Assembly (NCBI GenBank): GCA_001647635.1
Contig: CP014761.1
Location: 744,001 to 808,000 of the forward strand
Source: Leifsonia xyli
GTDB taxonomy: Bacteria; Actinomycetota; Actinomycetes; Actinomycetales; Microbacteriaceae
DNA length: 64,000 bases
Reading direction: 5' to 3'
Shown: piece after piece, positions 37,862 to 46,688 of the stretch
Layout: the number at the start of each line of letters is the position of its first letter
Position numbering within the stretch: the first letter of the stretch is position 1
Translations under genes and position numbers: made by a program
Notes under the pieces: generated by a model
Told to the model about the DNA's origin: nothing
The model's database searches: none
What the model saw: only the letters and a program-made list of their open reading frames with translations

Positions 37862-39030
37862 AGCGGATGCGCGTGAGACCCGCCGTGAAGCGCAGCGCGA
37901 GCGCCAGCAGCAGCGACACCGTCGTCGCGTACAGCAGCACGGCCATCCCGGCGACGCCCTGGGCGATGAACAGGTCGAAGTTGCCGCTGTCGACCATGCC
38001 GCTCCCGCTGGCGAAGAGCCCGGGAACAGCAGCCCGACCAGTCCCCGACGATGGTCACGACGCAGAGCGTCAGCGACGGCCCGAAGCGGGCGCGGGCGGC
38101 GAGGTCGACCATCGTGGCGCAGGCCAGCGCCGACAGGGCGCCCACGAGCATCGCCCAGCCGAGCGTGAGCACCCCGGAGGCGGCCGTAACGGACACGAGG
38201 CCGGCGAAGGCGCCCCACAGAGCGCTGGTGAGGGCCGGGCGGCGCAGGAGGACCGCATCCACCAGCATCCACATCAGGACACCGGCCGCTGACGCGACGA
38301 AGGCGCCGATGGCCATCAGCGGCGCGTACGCGTCGAGGGCGCCCTCGGAGCCCACGACGAGACCCAGCCAGCCCACCCAGAGCGTGGCGCCCCCGAACGC
38401 GAGCAGCGAGGGGGTGACGGGATGCGCGGGCTGGTGCTCACCGCGGCCGCACGCCAGCAGCACGCCCACGGCGCTGCCGCCCGCCGCCACGATCGGGAGC
38501 GCTCCGCCGAAGTCGACCACGTGGAGGCCGGCGACCGCCCAGCCGTCGTCGAGCGAGAACACGCCGTAGGCGACCGGGACGACGACGAGCGGCAACCAGA
38601 GGACGGTGAACACGATCCAGGCGCGCAGGGTGAGCCGGGACGAGACCGCGACGGCGACGACGGCGGTGCACAGCACGAGCACGGCGATGACGTACCCGGC
38701 GCGGGCGAGCGGATACGGGGAGGCGGCGGCCGGGTCCGTGCCGGCGAGCGACGCCAGGCCGGGGTCCGGCTTCCCGAGCAGGTGACCGATCAGCGGGGGG
38801 CCGGCGACAATCCCGTAGCCGCCGGCGACCGCGAGGACGACGGTGACGGCGAGGCCCAGCAGCACGAACCGGAACGCACGCGCGGCGCGCGCCCGTCCGC
38901 CGAGGCCGCCGACGTAGAACGCCAGCCCGAAGGCGGCCAGCAGCACGAGCGCGCCGCAGAAGAACAGGAGCAGCGCATCCACCTGGTCGGGCGTGGCCTG
39001 CGCCGCGGTGCTCCCTCGAACCGGAATCAC
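37746..39030 (-). CDS. Amt/AmtB-like membrane paralogue lacking pore histidines, doubly frameshifted
   Basis: About 430 aa once repaired; ten or eleven hydrophobic segments align with the amtB product next door (LFFCGALVLLAAFGLAFYVGG; DDGWAVAGLHVVDFGGALP; LLAFGGATLWVGWLGLVVGSEGALD). The two pore histidines of ammonium channels are replaced: amtB has GTAVHINAG and GIHLVGG where this gene has ALPIVAAGG and VVTIVGD. Two one-base losses near 38042 and 38022 break the frame; repairing both gives VGDLVGLLFPGLFASGSGMVDSG. The C-terminus (ALALRFTAGLTRIRYGAG) overlaps the PemK-like gene. Transport of ammonium is doubtful; sensing or structural roles are possible. Confidence 0.7.
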
Positions 39031-39059
39031 CCCTCACCCTAGCGAGGGTGGATGACGGA

Positions 39060-39089
39060 ACGGGGCGCCGCCCGCAGGCGACGCCCCGT
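39060..39089 (-). terminator. Terminator downstream of amtB
   Basis: ACGGGGCG pairs with CGCCCCGT around a 14-base loop 20 bases past the amtB stop. A second small repeat (CACCCT/AGGGTG, about 39035-39050) lies just before the downstream Amt-like gene. Confidence 0.65.
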
Positions 39090-39109
39090 CCGTGTCGGGC
39101 AGAGGACGG

Positions 39110-40402
39110 TCAGACCGTCTCGAGGGCGTAGCCCTCCTCGCCGTGCACGACGGTGTCGACGCCGGCCAGCTCGTCCTCGTTCTTGATGCGGAAGCCCATC
39201 GTCCGCTGGATGACCCAGCCGATGGCGTAGGCCAGGACGAAGGAGTAGATCAGGACCGCGAAGGCGCCGATCGCCTGAACAGCGAGCTGGTAGAAGCTGC
39301 CGCCGTAGAGGAGGCTGGAGAACTGGTCCGTGGCCTCGCCCTTGCTGTTGTAGACGTGGGTGAAGCCGAAGATGCCGATCCAGAGGGTACCGATGAGGCC
39401 GCCGACCAGGTGGATGCCGACCACGTCGAGCGAGTCGTCGAAGCCGAGGCGGAACTTCAGGTCGATCGCCAGGGCGCAGACCGCGCCGGCGACGAGGCCG
39501 AGGAGGATCGCGAAGCCCGGGGTCAGGATGTTACAGGCCGGGGTGATCGCGACCAGACCCGCGACGGCACCGGATGCGGCGCCGATGGAGGTGGGCTTGC
39601 CGTCCTTGATCTTCTCGACGATCAGCCAGCCGATGGTCGCGGCGGCCGGGGCGGCGAGGGTGTTGACCCAGGCGATCGCGGCGACGCCGTCGACTGCTGC
39701 CTCGGAGCCGGCGTTGAAGCCGAACCAGCCGAACCACAGGAGCGCCGCACCGAGCAGGGTCAGCGGGACGTTGTGCGGCTTGGACATGCCCTTCTGGAAC
39801 CCGACGCGCTTGCCGAGGACGAGAGCCAGGGCGAGACCCGCGGCGCCGGCGTTGATGTGGACCGCAGTACCACCGGCGAAGTCGTTCACGTGGAGGACGG
39901 CGGGGGCCCAGCCATCGGCGAGATTGAACACCCAGTACGCGACCGGGAAGTAGACGACGGTCACCCAGATGCCGGCGAACACCATCCACGAGCCGAACTT
40001 GGCGCGGTCGGCGATCGCACCCGAGATCAGGGCGACGGTGATGATGGCGAAGGTCGCCTGGAAGCCGGCGAACGCGAGACCGCCGAGGTCGGGGGTGATG
40101 CCGTCCTTCCCCATCAGGCTCGACAGGAACCAGTCCGGCGTGCCGAGGAAGTGCGGGATGGACGGGGTGCCGAACGCGAGACCGTAGCCGTAGACGACCC
40201 AGAGGACGCCGACGAGCGCCATCGCGCCGAAGCTCATCATCATCATGCTGATGACGCTCTTGGCCCGGACCATGCCGCCGTAGAAGAAGGCGACGCCGGG
40301 GGTCATCAGCAGGACGAGGGCCGCGGCCACGAGGAGCCACAGGGCGTTGACCGTCCCTGCCTCCGCGTAGTCCGCTGCTGTGTGGAGCACCATGCGAATC
40401 AT
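39110..40402 (-). CDS. amtB: Ammonium transporter
   Basis: 430 aa, eleven-helix Amt channel. Signature DFAGGTAVHINAGAAGLALALVLG contains the first pore His, VVGIHLVGGLIGTLWIG the second; LWFGWFGFNAGSEAAVDG and LLMTPGVAFFYGGMV are also conserved. The C-terminal tail (IKNEDELAGVDTVVHGEEGYALE) is the region PII proteins usually contact, but no glnK or glnD gene is in the window. A GlnR-type element lies about 90 bases upstream of the ATG, indicating nitrogen control. Confidence 0.97.
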   Translation of the reverse strand: MIRMVLHTAADYAEAGTVNALWLLVAAALVLLMTPGVAFFYGGMVRAKSVISMMMMSFGAMALVGVLWVVYGYGLAFGTPSIPHFLGTPDWFLSSLMGKDGITPDLGGLAFAGFQATFAIITVALISGAIADRAKFGSWMVFAGIWVTVVYFPVAYWVFNLADGWAPAVLHVNDFAGGTAVHINAGAAGLALALVLGKRVGFQKGMSKPHNVPLTLLGAALLWFGWFGFNAGSEAAVDGVAAIAWVNTLAAPAAATIGWLIVEKIKDGKPTSIGAASGAVAGLVAITPACNILTPGFAILLGLVAGAVCALAIDLKFRLGFDDSLDVVGIHLVGGLIGTLWIGIFGFTHVYNSKGEATDQFSSLLYGGSFYQLAVQAIGAFAVLIYSFVLAYAIGWVIQRTMGFRIKNEDELAGVDTVVHGEEGYALETV

Positions 40403-40490
40403 CTGCCTCTCTGTGCAAGCCCCGCGGGTTCATGGGGTTTCGGGGTGGAGCCAGTTTCGAGCCGAGAGGTTTCCGTGGAGGGATGCTCGT

Positions 40491-40506
40491 GTTTCGCGGT
40501 TGTTAC
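40491..40506 (-). promoter_or_regulatory. GlnR-type nitrogen box upstream of amtB
   Basis: Read on the minus strand the site is GTAACAACCGCGAAAC, an exact match to the actinobacterial GlnR pattern GTnAC-N6-GAAAC. Four further GAAAC words occur on the same strand between 40430 and 40540. GlnR control is established for amtB in other actinobacteria; binding here is inferred. Confidence 0.7.
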
Positions 40507-40612
40507 GCATCCCGGTCGCGTGTAAACACTGTGTTTCCGGATGCTTCCGATGCGCCCCGCAGGCGTAGGGAAACGGCCGGGATGCCGTGTGCACGCGAAA
40601 GGGAGTTGCGCC

Positions 40613-40921
40613 GTGGGACCGCAGCGTATCCAGCTGAGCCGCCGCAAGGGCTGGCGGAAGCCCGAGAACACCGTCGTCGTGGCGAGGCCGACGAAGTGGG
40701 GCAACCCGTTCCCGATCGCCGAGCTCGGGCGCGAGCGCGCCATTGCGGCGTTCCGCGCGATGCTCGACGACCCGGAGGAGCGTGCCGCGGTGGGCTACCC
40801 GGATCCGGACGAGATCCGCGCCGCCCTGGCCGGCCGGAACCTGGCCTGCTGGTGTCGGCTCGACCAGGCGTGCCACGCCGACGTGCTGCTCGAGGTCGCT
40901 AATCGAGGACCGGCGGCTTAG
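40613..40921 (+). CDS. DUF4326 domain protein
   Basis: 102 aa from GTG 40613, with AAAGGGAG upstream; longer frames lack a ribosome-binding site. Core pattern PTKWGNPFPI...GRERAIAAFRAML and LAGRNLACWCRLDQACHADVLLEV, the DUF4326 hallmark (WxNPF and CWCxxxxxCHxD, possibly metal-binding). The family is widespread in phages and bacteria without an assigned reaction. Divergent from amtB across a 210-base region, convergent with sufE by a four-base overlap. Confidence 0.85.
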   Translation: MGPQRIQLSRRKGWRKPENTVVVARPTKWGNPFPIAELGRERAIAAFRAMLDDPEERAAVGYPDPDEIRAALAGRNLACWCRLDQACHADVLLEVANRGPAA

Positions 40922-41352
40922 GCCGCCACCTTCTCCCGCACCTGGCGCTTGGCGCGGCCGAGCAGCGCCGACATGCCGCGGATCCGCAGCGGCGAGACCG
41001 CCTGGGTGAGGCCGAGTGTCTGAGGGAAGTCGTCGGGTACCGCGAGCACCTCGTCCGCGGTGAGCCCCGCGAGACCCTGGACCAGGATGGACGCGAAGCC
41101 GCGCGTGGTCGGCGCCTCCTGCGGGGCGGTCGCAAACAGGTGCACGATGCCGTCCGCATCCACCTCGACGAAGATGAACACCGGCGCCTGGCACTCCTCG
41201 ACCCGCTCGAACAGGTCGGGGTGGTCGCGGTAGCGCTCGGGCAGCTCCGGCAGCTCGTCGGAGAACTCCAGCAGCAGCTGGAGGCGGTCGTTCTGCTCCA
41301 GCGCCTGGAAGTCGTCGCGGATCTCGGCGAGCGCGCCCGTCAGTTCAGTCAC
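40918..41352 (-). CDS. sufE: SufE-type cysteine desulfuration protein
   Basis: 144 aa. The persulfide-accepting Cys is in VEECQAPVF (about residue 54); later TTRGFASILVQGLAGLTADEV and LTQAVSPLRIRGMSALLGRAKRQV match SufE. Accepts sulfur from SufS for Fe-S cluster assembly. It follows the sulfurtransferase gene by 34 bases on the same strand, an arrangement common in actinobacteria that pairs two sulfur-transfer proteins. Confidence 0.94.
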   Translation of the reverse strand: MTELTGALAEIRDDFQALEQNDRLQLLLEFSDELPELPERYRDHPDLFERVEECQAPVFIFVEVDADGIVHLFATAPQEAPTTRGFASILVQGLAGLTADEVLAVPDDFPQTLGLTQAVSPLRIRGMSALLGRAKRQVREKVAA

Positions 41353-41386
41353 CCTTCAAGGCTACGTCTGATTCGGGGACGCCCGG

Positions 41387-42289
41387 TCAGCGGGCCGGGA
41401 CCTCGCCGGGTTCCGTGCCCGTGACGATCGGGACGCGAACGGCCGAACCCCACTCCGTCCACGAGCCGTCGTAGTTGCGGACGTTCTCGAAGCCGAGCAG
41501 GTGCGTGAGCACGAACCAGGTGTGGCTGGAGCGCTCGCCGATGCGGCAGTAGGCGATGACGTCGTCGCCCGGCTTCAGCCCGGCGCCGTCGAGGTAGACC
41601 TGCTCGAGCTCGGCGCGGCGCTTGAAGGTCGCGTCCGGCGCGGCCGCCTTCGCCCACGGCACGGACTTCGCCGACGGGATGTGGCCGGCGCGCAGGGCGC
41701 CCTCGGTCGGGTAGCCGGGGATCTCGGTCCGCTCGCCGCTGTACTCCTCCGGCGAGCGCACGTCGATGAGTGGCTGCGAGCCGAGAGCGGCGAGGACGTC
41801 CTCCTTGAAGGCGCGGATGACGGTGTCGTCGCGTTCGACGACCGGGTACTCGACGGCGGAAGTCTGCGGCACGTCGCGGGTGAGCTCGCGCCCCTCGGCG
41901 ATCCACTTGTCGCGGCCGCCGTCGAGGAGGCGGACGTCGTCGTGGCCGAACAGGGTGAACACCCAGAGGGCGTAGGCGGCCCACCAGTTGTTCTTGTCTC
42001 CGTAGATGACGACCGTGGTGTCGCGGGAGATGCCCTTCGAGCCGAGCAGCTCGGCGAACCGCTCGGAGCTGACATAGTCGCGCACGACGGGGTCGTTGAG
42101 GTCGGTGTGCCAGTCGATCTTGACCGCGCCGGGGATGTGACCGGTGTCGTAGAGGAGGACGTCTTCATCCGACTCGACCACGACGAGCCCGGGTTCGCCC
42201 AGGTGGGTGGCGAGCCATTCGGTGCTCACCAGCCGCTCCGGATGCGCGTAGCCGGCGAACTCGGGCGACGGGTCGGTCTCGATGGTCAT
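41387..42289 (-). CDS. Two-domain sulfurtransferase (thiosulfate/3-mercaptopyruvate type)
   Basis: 300 aa, tandem rhodanese domains. The inactive N-terminal domain has [19 protein letters not shown]; the C-terminal active loop is [14 protein letters not shown] with Cys at about residue 248. CysA/SseA-like proteins of actinobacteria share the CRIGERSSH loop. Transfers sulfane sulfur from thiosulfate or mercaptopyruvate to acceptors. Start at ATG 42289 with GGAGGGA upstream; longer frames run through the divergent ATPase gene. Confidence 0.93.
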   Translation of the reverse strand: MTIETDPSPEFAGYAHPERLVSTEWLATHLGEPGLVVVESDEDVLLYDTGHIPGAVKIDWHTDLNDPVVRDYVSSERFAELLGSKGISRDTTVVIYGDKNNWWAAYALWVFTLFGHDDVRLLDGGRDKWIAEGRELTRDVPQTSAVEYPVVERDDTVIRAFKEDVLAALGSQPLIDVRSPEEYSGERTEIPGYPTEGALRAGHIPSAKSVPWAKAAAPDATFKRRAELEQVYLDGAGLKPGDDVIAYCRIGERSSHTWFVLTHLLGFENVRNYDGSWTEWGSAVRVPIVTGTEPGEVPAR

Positions 42290-42424
42290 ACGGTGTCCCT
42301 CCCGGAGACGGAGCGAGGTCGCGGGGATAGGCTGGAGAGCCTGCGACGCAAAGGAATCTACGTCCAGCGTAGGCGGCTGAGAACGGCCGCGGTAAGACTT
42401 CGACACAAAGGTGCACAACCCGCC

Positions 42425-43480
42425 ATGACCCTCGAGCAGACCGGCGCCCTCCCCCGCCTCGCCGACCGTTCTCCCCAGATCACGGGCGCCGAGATCGCCG
42501 AGAGCCTGGTGCCCCCGTCGCAGTTCGAGCACGCGACGTTCGAGTCCTACCGGCCCGACCACGACTACCCGTCGCAGGCCGAGGCCGTCGCGACCCTGAA
42601 GCTGTTCGCGAAGACGTGGGAGCCGCAGCGTCCGGCCGGCCTGTTCAGCCGCAGCCGGAAGAAGGTGGAGGCGATGAAGCCGGGCGTGTACCTCGACGGC
42701 GGTTTCGGCGTCGGCAAGACGCACCTCCTCGCTGCGCTATGGCACGAGGCTCCCGGGCCGAAGTACTTCGGCACGTTCATCGAGTACACGGCGCTGGTCG
42801 GCGCGCTCGGCTACGCGGGCGCGGTCGACCTGCTCCGCGGCTCCACGCTCATCTGCATCGACGAGTTCGAGCTGGACGACCCGGGCGACACCATGATGAT
42901 GACCCGGATGCTGGGCGAGCTCGTCGCCTCCGGCACGCGCATCGCGGCGACCAGCAACACCCCGCCGAACGCCCTGGGCGAAGGACGCTTCGCCGCGAGC
43001 GACTTCCTCCGCGAGATCCAGTCGCTGTCGTCCAACTTCCAGACCATCCGCATCGACGGCCTCGACTACCGCCGCCGCGACACCACGGGTGCGGCCGTCA
43101 CGGTGGAGCCGGACGCCTACGAGCGCATCGTCGCGACGATCGCCGGCCGCGGCGAGACCGTCACGAGCGACGACTTCCAAGACCTCATCGCGCACCTCGC
43201 GACCGTGCATCCGTCCCGCTACATCAAGATCATCGAGGGCGTGGATGTCATCGGCCTGTCGGGCGTGGAAGTGCTGCACGACCAGATGGCAGCGCTGCGC
43301 CTGGTGGCGTTCATCGACCGCGTGTACGACGCCGAGATCCCGATCGTGCAGACCGGCGTCGCCCTGAACGACGTCTTCGACGACGAGATGCTGGGCGGCG
43401 GGTACCGCAAGAAGTACCTGCGGTCGATGTCGCGCATGATCGCGTTGACCTCCGGCGAGCTGCCGCCCCACGACGACTGA
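42425..43480 (+). CDS. zapE: Cell division protein ZapE / AFG1-like ATPase
   Basis: 351 aa P-loop ATPase. [19 protein letters not shown] (Walker A), [22 protein letters not shown] (Walker B, AFG1 signature), [16 protein letters not shown] (sensor), and C-terminal [34 protein letters not shown]. In proteobacteria ZapE acts at the Z-ring; the role in actinobacteria is less clear. Divergent from the sulfurtransferase gene. Confidence 0.92.
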   Translation: MTLEQTGALPRLADRSPQITGAEIAESLVPPSQFEHATFESYRPDHDYPSQAEAVATLKLFAKTWEPQRPAGLFSRSRKKVEAMKPGVYLDGGFGVGKTHLLAALWHEAPGPKYFGTFIEYTALVGALGYAGAVDLLRGSTLICIDEFELDDPGDTMMMTRMLGELVASGTRIAATSNTPPNALGEGRFAASDFLREIQSLSSNFQTIRIDGLDYRRRDTTGAAVTVEPDAYERIVATIAGRGETVTSDDFQDLIAHLATVHPSRYIKIIEGVDVIGLSGVEVLHDQMAALRLVAFIDRVYDAEIPIVQTGVALNDVFDDEMLGGGYRKKYLRSMSRMIALTSGELPPHDD

Positions 43481-43495
43481 CGCGCGTCCGGTACG

Positions 43496-44713
43496 TCAGG
43501 CGGCCGGATCTCCGACGGTCTCCGCCGTCGCCGGCACGTGCACCCTCAGCCACTCGGCGATCGCCCCCGACCACTTCGCCTCGTCGTAGTTCCACAGCTT
43601 GGTGTGCAGCGCGGTGTCGAACGGCACCAGCGTGACGATGTCGCTGCGGGCCGCGGCGAGCGCGCGGGAGCCGGTGGAGGGGACGAAGCCGTCGTCGTCG
43701 CTGTGCAGGATGAGCATGGGGAGGCTGAGCTCGGAGGCGCGGGCGACGAAGTCCATGCTGCGCAGGTCGATCGGGGCGCCCTGGCCGGTGATGGGGCCGC
43801 TCCACTCGGCCTCGATGAGACGCAGGGCCGCACGGGTCATCACGTCCGGGATGCGCAGCATGTTGCCTTGGTACTCGAGGGTGTCGATCCAGTCGATGAC
43901 GGGCGACTCCAGGACGATGCCCGTCACATGCTGCAGCGCCGTCGAGCGGGTGATGGTCTGCAGCACGACCGCTCCGCCCATCGACCAGCCCATGAGCACG
44001 ATCGAGCGGGCGCCGTGCTCGACGGCGTAGAGGATCGCCGCCTCGATGTCGCGCCACTCCGTCCCGCCGAGGCCGTACCGGCGGTCGATGCTCTCGGGGG
44101 CGTCGCCGTCGTTGCGGTAGGAGGCCAGCAGACTCGTGAAGCCGGCGTCGTGGAAGGTGCGAACCGCACGCAGCCCCTCCTGACGGGAGGCGCCCCAGCC
44201 GTGCACCTGGATCACCCAGCGGCCGTCCTCGGCCGACGACGGTGCCGGGAAGATCCACGCCGGAGCCTCGCCGAGGTCGGTGGCGATCTCGACGCTCGTC
44301 ACCTCGAGCCCCAGCTCTTCCGGCTGGAGGTAGTAGTAGCCGCTGATCCGGGCCCGCCCGGCGCGCAGCGTCCCGAACTCGACGCGTTCGATCTCGCGGA
44401 CGACCGCGCCGTCCTGCCGTTCGATCAGGCCGCCGAGCTTCGCGTACGCCGTCTCGTTGCCCCACCACAGCCCCAACCGGCCGGGCATGGCGGCATCCGG
44501 GGTGTCCCGCAGCGTGACGGTTCCCGCGGTCTCGTCGAAGGCGCGGACGATCTGGTTCTGCGGCCGCCGGCGCACGGGGGTGATCACGGTGCGCGCCACG
44601 CGGGCGGTCGCCCAGGCGGCGGTCGCCGCGGCGCCGAGGACCAGTCCCCCGGCGACGATCGCCGCCGTGCCGAGCACCTTGCCGAACACCGATCCCGAGC
44701 CGCTTCCCGCCAT
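43496..44713 (-). CDS. Membrane-anchored alpha/beta hydrolase
   Basis: About 405 aa. N-terminal hydrophobic segment (VLGTAAIVAGGLVLGAAATAAWATA) anchors it in the membrane, or it is an uncleaved signal. Alpha/beta-hydrolase domain from about residue 140: VIQVHGWGASRQEGLRAV (oxyanion region), VLMGWSMGGAVVLQ (nucleophile elbow GxSxG), LPMLILHSDDDGFVPS (Asp) and DTALHTKLWN (His). Substrate unknown. A GTG three codons upstream is an alternative start; neither has a good ribosome-binding site. Its stop lies 15 bases from that of zapE (convergent). Confidence 0.85.
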   Translation of the reverse strand: MAGSGSGSVFGKVLGTAAIVAGGLVLGAAATAAWATARVARTVITPVRRRPQNQIVRAFDETAGTVTLRDTPDAAMPGRLGLWWGNETAYAKLGGLIERQDGAVVREIERVEFGTLRAGRARISGYYYLQPEELGLEVTSVEIATDLGEAPAWIFPAPSSAEDGRWVIQVHGWGASRQEGLRAVRTFHDAGFTSLLASYRNDGDAPESIDRRYGLGGTEWRDIEAAILYAVEHGARSIVLMGWSMGGAVVLQTITRSTALQHVTGIVLESPVIDWIDTLEYQGNMLRIPDVMTRAALRLIEAEWSGPITGQGAPIDLRSMDFVARASELSLPMLILHSDDDGFVPSTGSRALAAARSDIVTLVPFDTALHTKLWNYDEAKWSGAIAEWLRVHVPATAETVGDPAA

Positions 44714-44814
44714 AGTGTGCACTGTACCGGCGACGGCCCCAGCGCGTCCTCAGGACTTCTCCAGGCGGCGTGCCTTACTACCCGGACACGGCAAAGGCTT
44801 CTAGTGTTCGAAGC

Positions 44815-45426
44815 GTGCCGACACCGACATCCCCACCGCAGCATCCGGCGGAGTTCGCCACGGCGCTGCAGTCCATCCGCGCCGCAGTGTCGCGACCGGA
44901 GCTCGTCATCGAGGAGATCCCCGCGCCCGCACAGCTGGCGCCGTACTCGGTCGCGCTCGCGGCCGACGTCCGGCCCGCCCGGCACGGGAGCGACTCCGAC
45001 CTCGGCACCGGCCGCTTCATCCTGCTGTACGACCCCGACGAGCCGGAGGCGTGGGGCGGCCCGTTCCGCATCGTCTGCTTCGCGCAGGCCCCGCTGGAGA
45101 CCGACATCGGGCTCGACCCGTTCCTCGCCGACGTCGCCTGGTCGTGGCTGGTGGATGCGCTGGACGCCCGCCACGCCCGCTACACCGCCGCCAGCGGCAC
45201 GGCCACCAAGATCATCTCCACCGGGTTCGGCGAGCTCGCCGCCCAGGGCGACGGATCGCAGATCGAGCTGCGCGCGTCCTGGAGCCCGCTGGAGTCGGAC
45301 GTCTCGGCGCACGTCGAGGGATGGGGCGAGCTGCTGTGCATGCTCGCCGGCCTCCCGCCGACCGGCGAAGGGGTCAGCCTGCTGACCACGCGGGCGGCCT
45401 CGCCGAGAAGGACACCGCGTGGCTGA
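44815..45426 (+). CDS. DUF3000 family protein
   Basis: About 203 aa, from GTG 44815. Motifs SIRAAVSRPELVIEEIPAP, GRFILLYDPDEPEAWGGPF, DVAWSWLVDALDARHARY and SADVSAHVEGWGELLCMLAGLPP-like spacing fit DUF3000, an actinobacterial family found just upstream of RNase D. The C-terminus overlaps the GTG of rnd by eight bases, so the two are coupled. No known activity. Confidence 0.85.
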   Translation: MPTPTSPPQHPAEFATALQSIRAAVSRPELVIEEIPAPAQLAPYSVALAADVRPARHGSDSDLGTGRFILLYDPDEPEAWGGPFRIVCFAQAPLETDIGLDPFLADVAWSWLVDALDARHARYTAASGTATKIISTGFGELAAQGDGSQIELRASWSPLESDVSAHVEGWGELLCMLAGLPPTGEGVSLLTTRAASPRRTPRG

Positions 45427-46615
45427 GCACACCGTCATCGACACGCGGGACGGCTACCAGCGGGCCGTCGAGCGGATCGTCGCGGGCGAGGGCCCGATCG
45501 CGGTCGACGCCGAACGGGCCAGCGGCTTCCGGTACTCGCAGCGGGCGTACCTCATCCAGGTCTTCCGGCGCGGATCGGGCACGTTCCTGTTCGACCCGCC
45601 GGCGATCGGACGTTTCGACGAGCTGAACGACGCCATCCACGATGACGAGTGGGTGCTTCACGCCGCCACGCAGGACCTCACCTGCCTGCGCGAGGTGGGC
45701 CTCGACCCGTCGATCGTGTTCGACACCGAGCTGGCCGCGCGTCTGCTCGGGATGCCGCGCGTCGGGCTCGGGACGGTCGTCGAGGAGCTGCTCGGCATCC
45801 ACCTCGCCAAGGAGCACAGCGCGGCCGACTGGTCGACGCGTCCCCTGCCCGAGCCGTGGCTGAACTACGCGGCGCTGGATGTGGAGCTCCTGCCCGACCT
45901 GCGCGACGCGATCGCCGCGCTGCTGGACGAGGCCGGGAAGATGGACATCGCCCGGCAGGAGTTCGCCGACGAGCTGGTCCGCGAGCTGACGCCGGTGCGC
46001 GCCGAGCCCTGGCGGCGGCTGTCGGGCATCCACTCCATCCGGGGCCTGCGGAACCTCGCCGTCGCCCGCGAGCTCTGGCTGAGCCGGGATGCGCTGGCCC
46101 GCGAGCTCGACACCGCGCCCGGTCGACTGGTGCCCGACGCGTCGCTGACCGCCGCCGCCAAGGCGATGCCGGAGAGCAAGCGCGCGCTGGCGTCGTTGCG
46201 CGAGTTCACGGGCCGCGCCAGCCGCAGCGAGCTCGACCGCTGGTGGGCCGCCATCGAGGCGGGACGCACGACCGACGACCTGCCGGTGCTGCGCGGGAAC
46301 GGCGACAGCCTCCCGCCGCCGCGCGCGTGGTCCGATCGCAACCCGGAGGCGGACGCCCGGCTGAAGGCCGCCCGCGCCGCGCTGACGGCCGTGTCGGAGG
46401 AGCGCGCCATCCCGCTGGAGAACCTGCTCACTCCCGAGACGCTGCGGCGCGTCGCCTGGGCTCCCCCGGCCGAGATCACACCCGAGACGGTCGGCGACGC
46501 CCTCGCCGCGCACGGCGCACGACCCTGGCAGGTTGCCGCAACCGCACAGGTGATCGCCCAGGCTTTTGTAGATGGCCCCCAAAACACCGACGAGGGGCCC
46601 GAGCCCGTTTCGTAG
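45419..46615 (+). CDS. rnd: RNase D-like 3-prime exonuclease with HRDC domains
   Basis: 398 aa. The exonuclease domain has IAVDAERASGFRYSQRAYLIQV (ExoI; the DxE motif), LHAATQDLTCLREVG (ExoII) and LNYAALDVELLPDL (ExoIII, YxxxD). HRDC-type helical domains follow from about residue 200. Trims tRNA and other stable RNA precursors. GTG start overlaps DUF3000. The conserved order DUF3000-rnd-fadA-fadB-dxs recurs in Micrococcales, with dxs here separated by an aldo-keto reductase insert. Confidence 0.94.
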   Translation: MAEHTVIDTRDGYQRAVERIVAGEGPIAVDAERASGFRYSQRAYLIQVFRRGSGTFLFDPPAIGRFDELNDAIHDDEWVLHAATQDLTCLREVGLDPSIVFDTELAARLLGMPRVGLGTVVEELLGIHLAKEHSAADWSTRPLPEPWLNYAALDVELLPDLRDAIAALLDEAGKMDIARQEFADELVRELTPVRAEPWRRLSGIHSIRGLRNLAVARELWLSRDALARELDTAPGRLVPDASLTAAAKAMPESKRALASLREFTGRASRSELDRWWAAIEAGRTTDDLPVLRGNGDSLPPPRAWSDRNPEADARLKAARAALTAVSEERAIPLENLLTPETLRRVAWAPPAEITPETVGDALAAHGARPWQVAATAQVIAQAFVDGPQNTDEGPEPVS

Positions 46616-46688
46616 GAAGGATCAAACGATTCTTTTCGTGCACAGACGTGTACCTAGGATCGTTCCCGACCTTGATTTGGGAGGCACT

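Noticed and set aside
40541..40921. Longer DUF4326 start at ATG 40541
   Set aside because: No ribosome-binding site, extra residues do not fit the family, and GTG 40613 has AAAGGGAG upstream.
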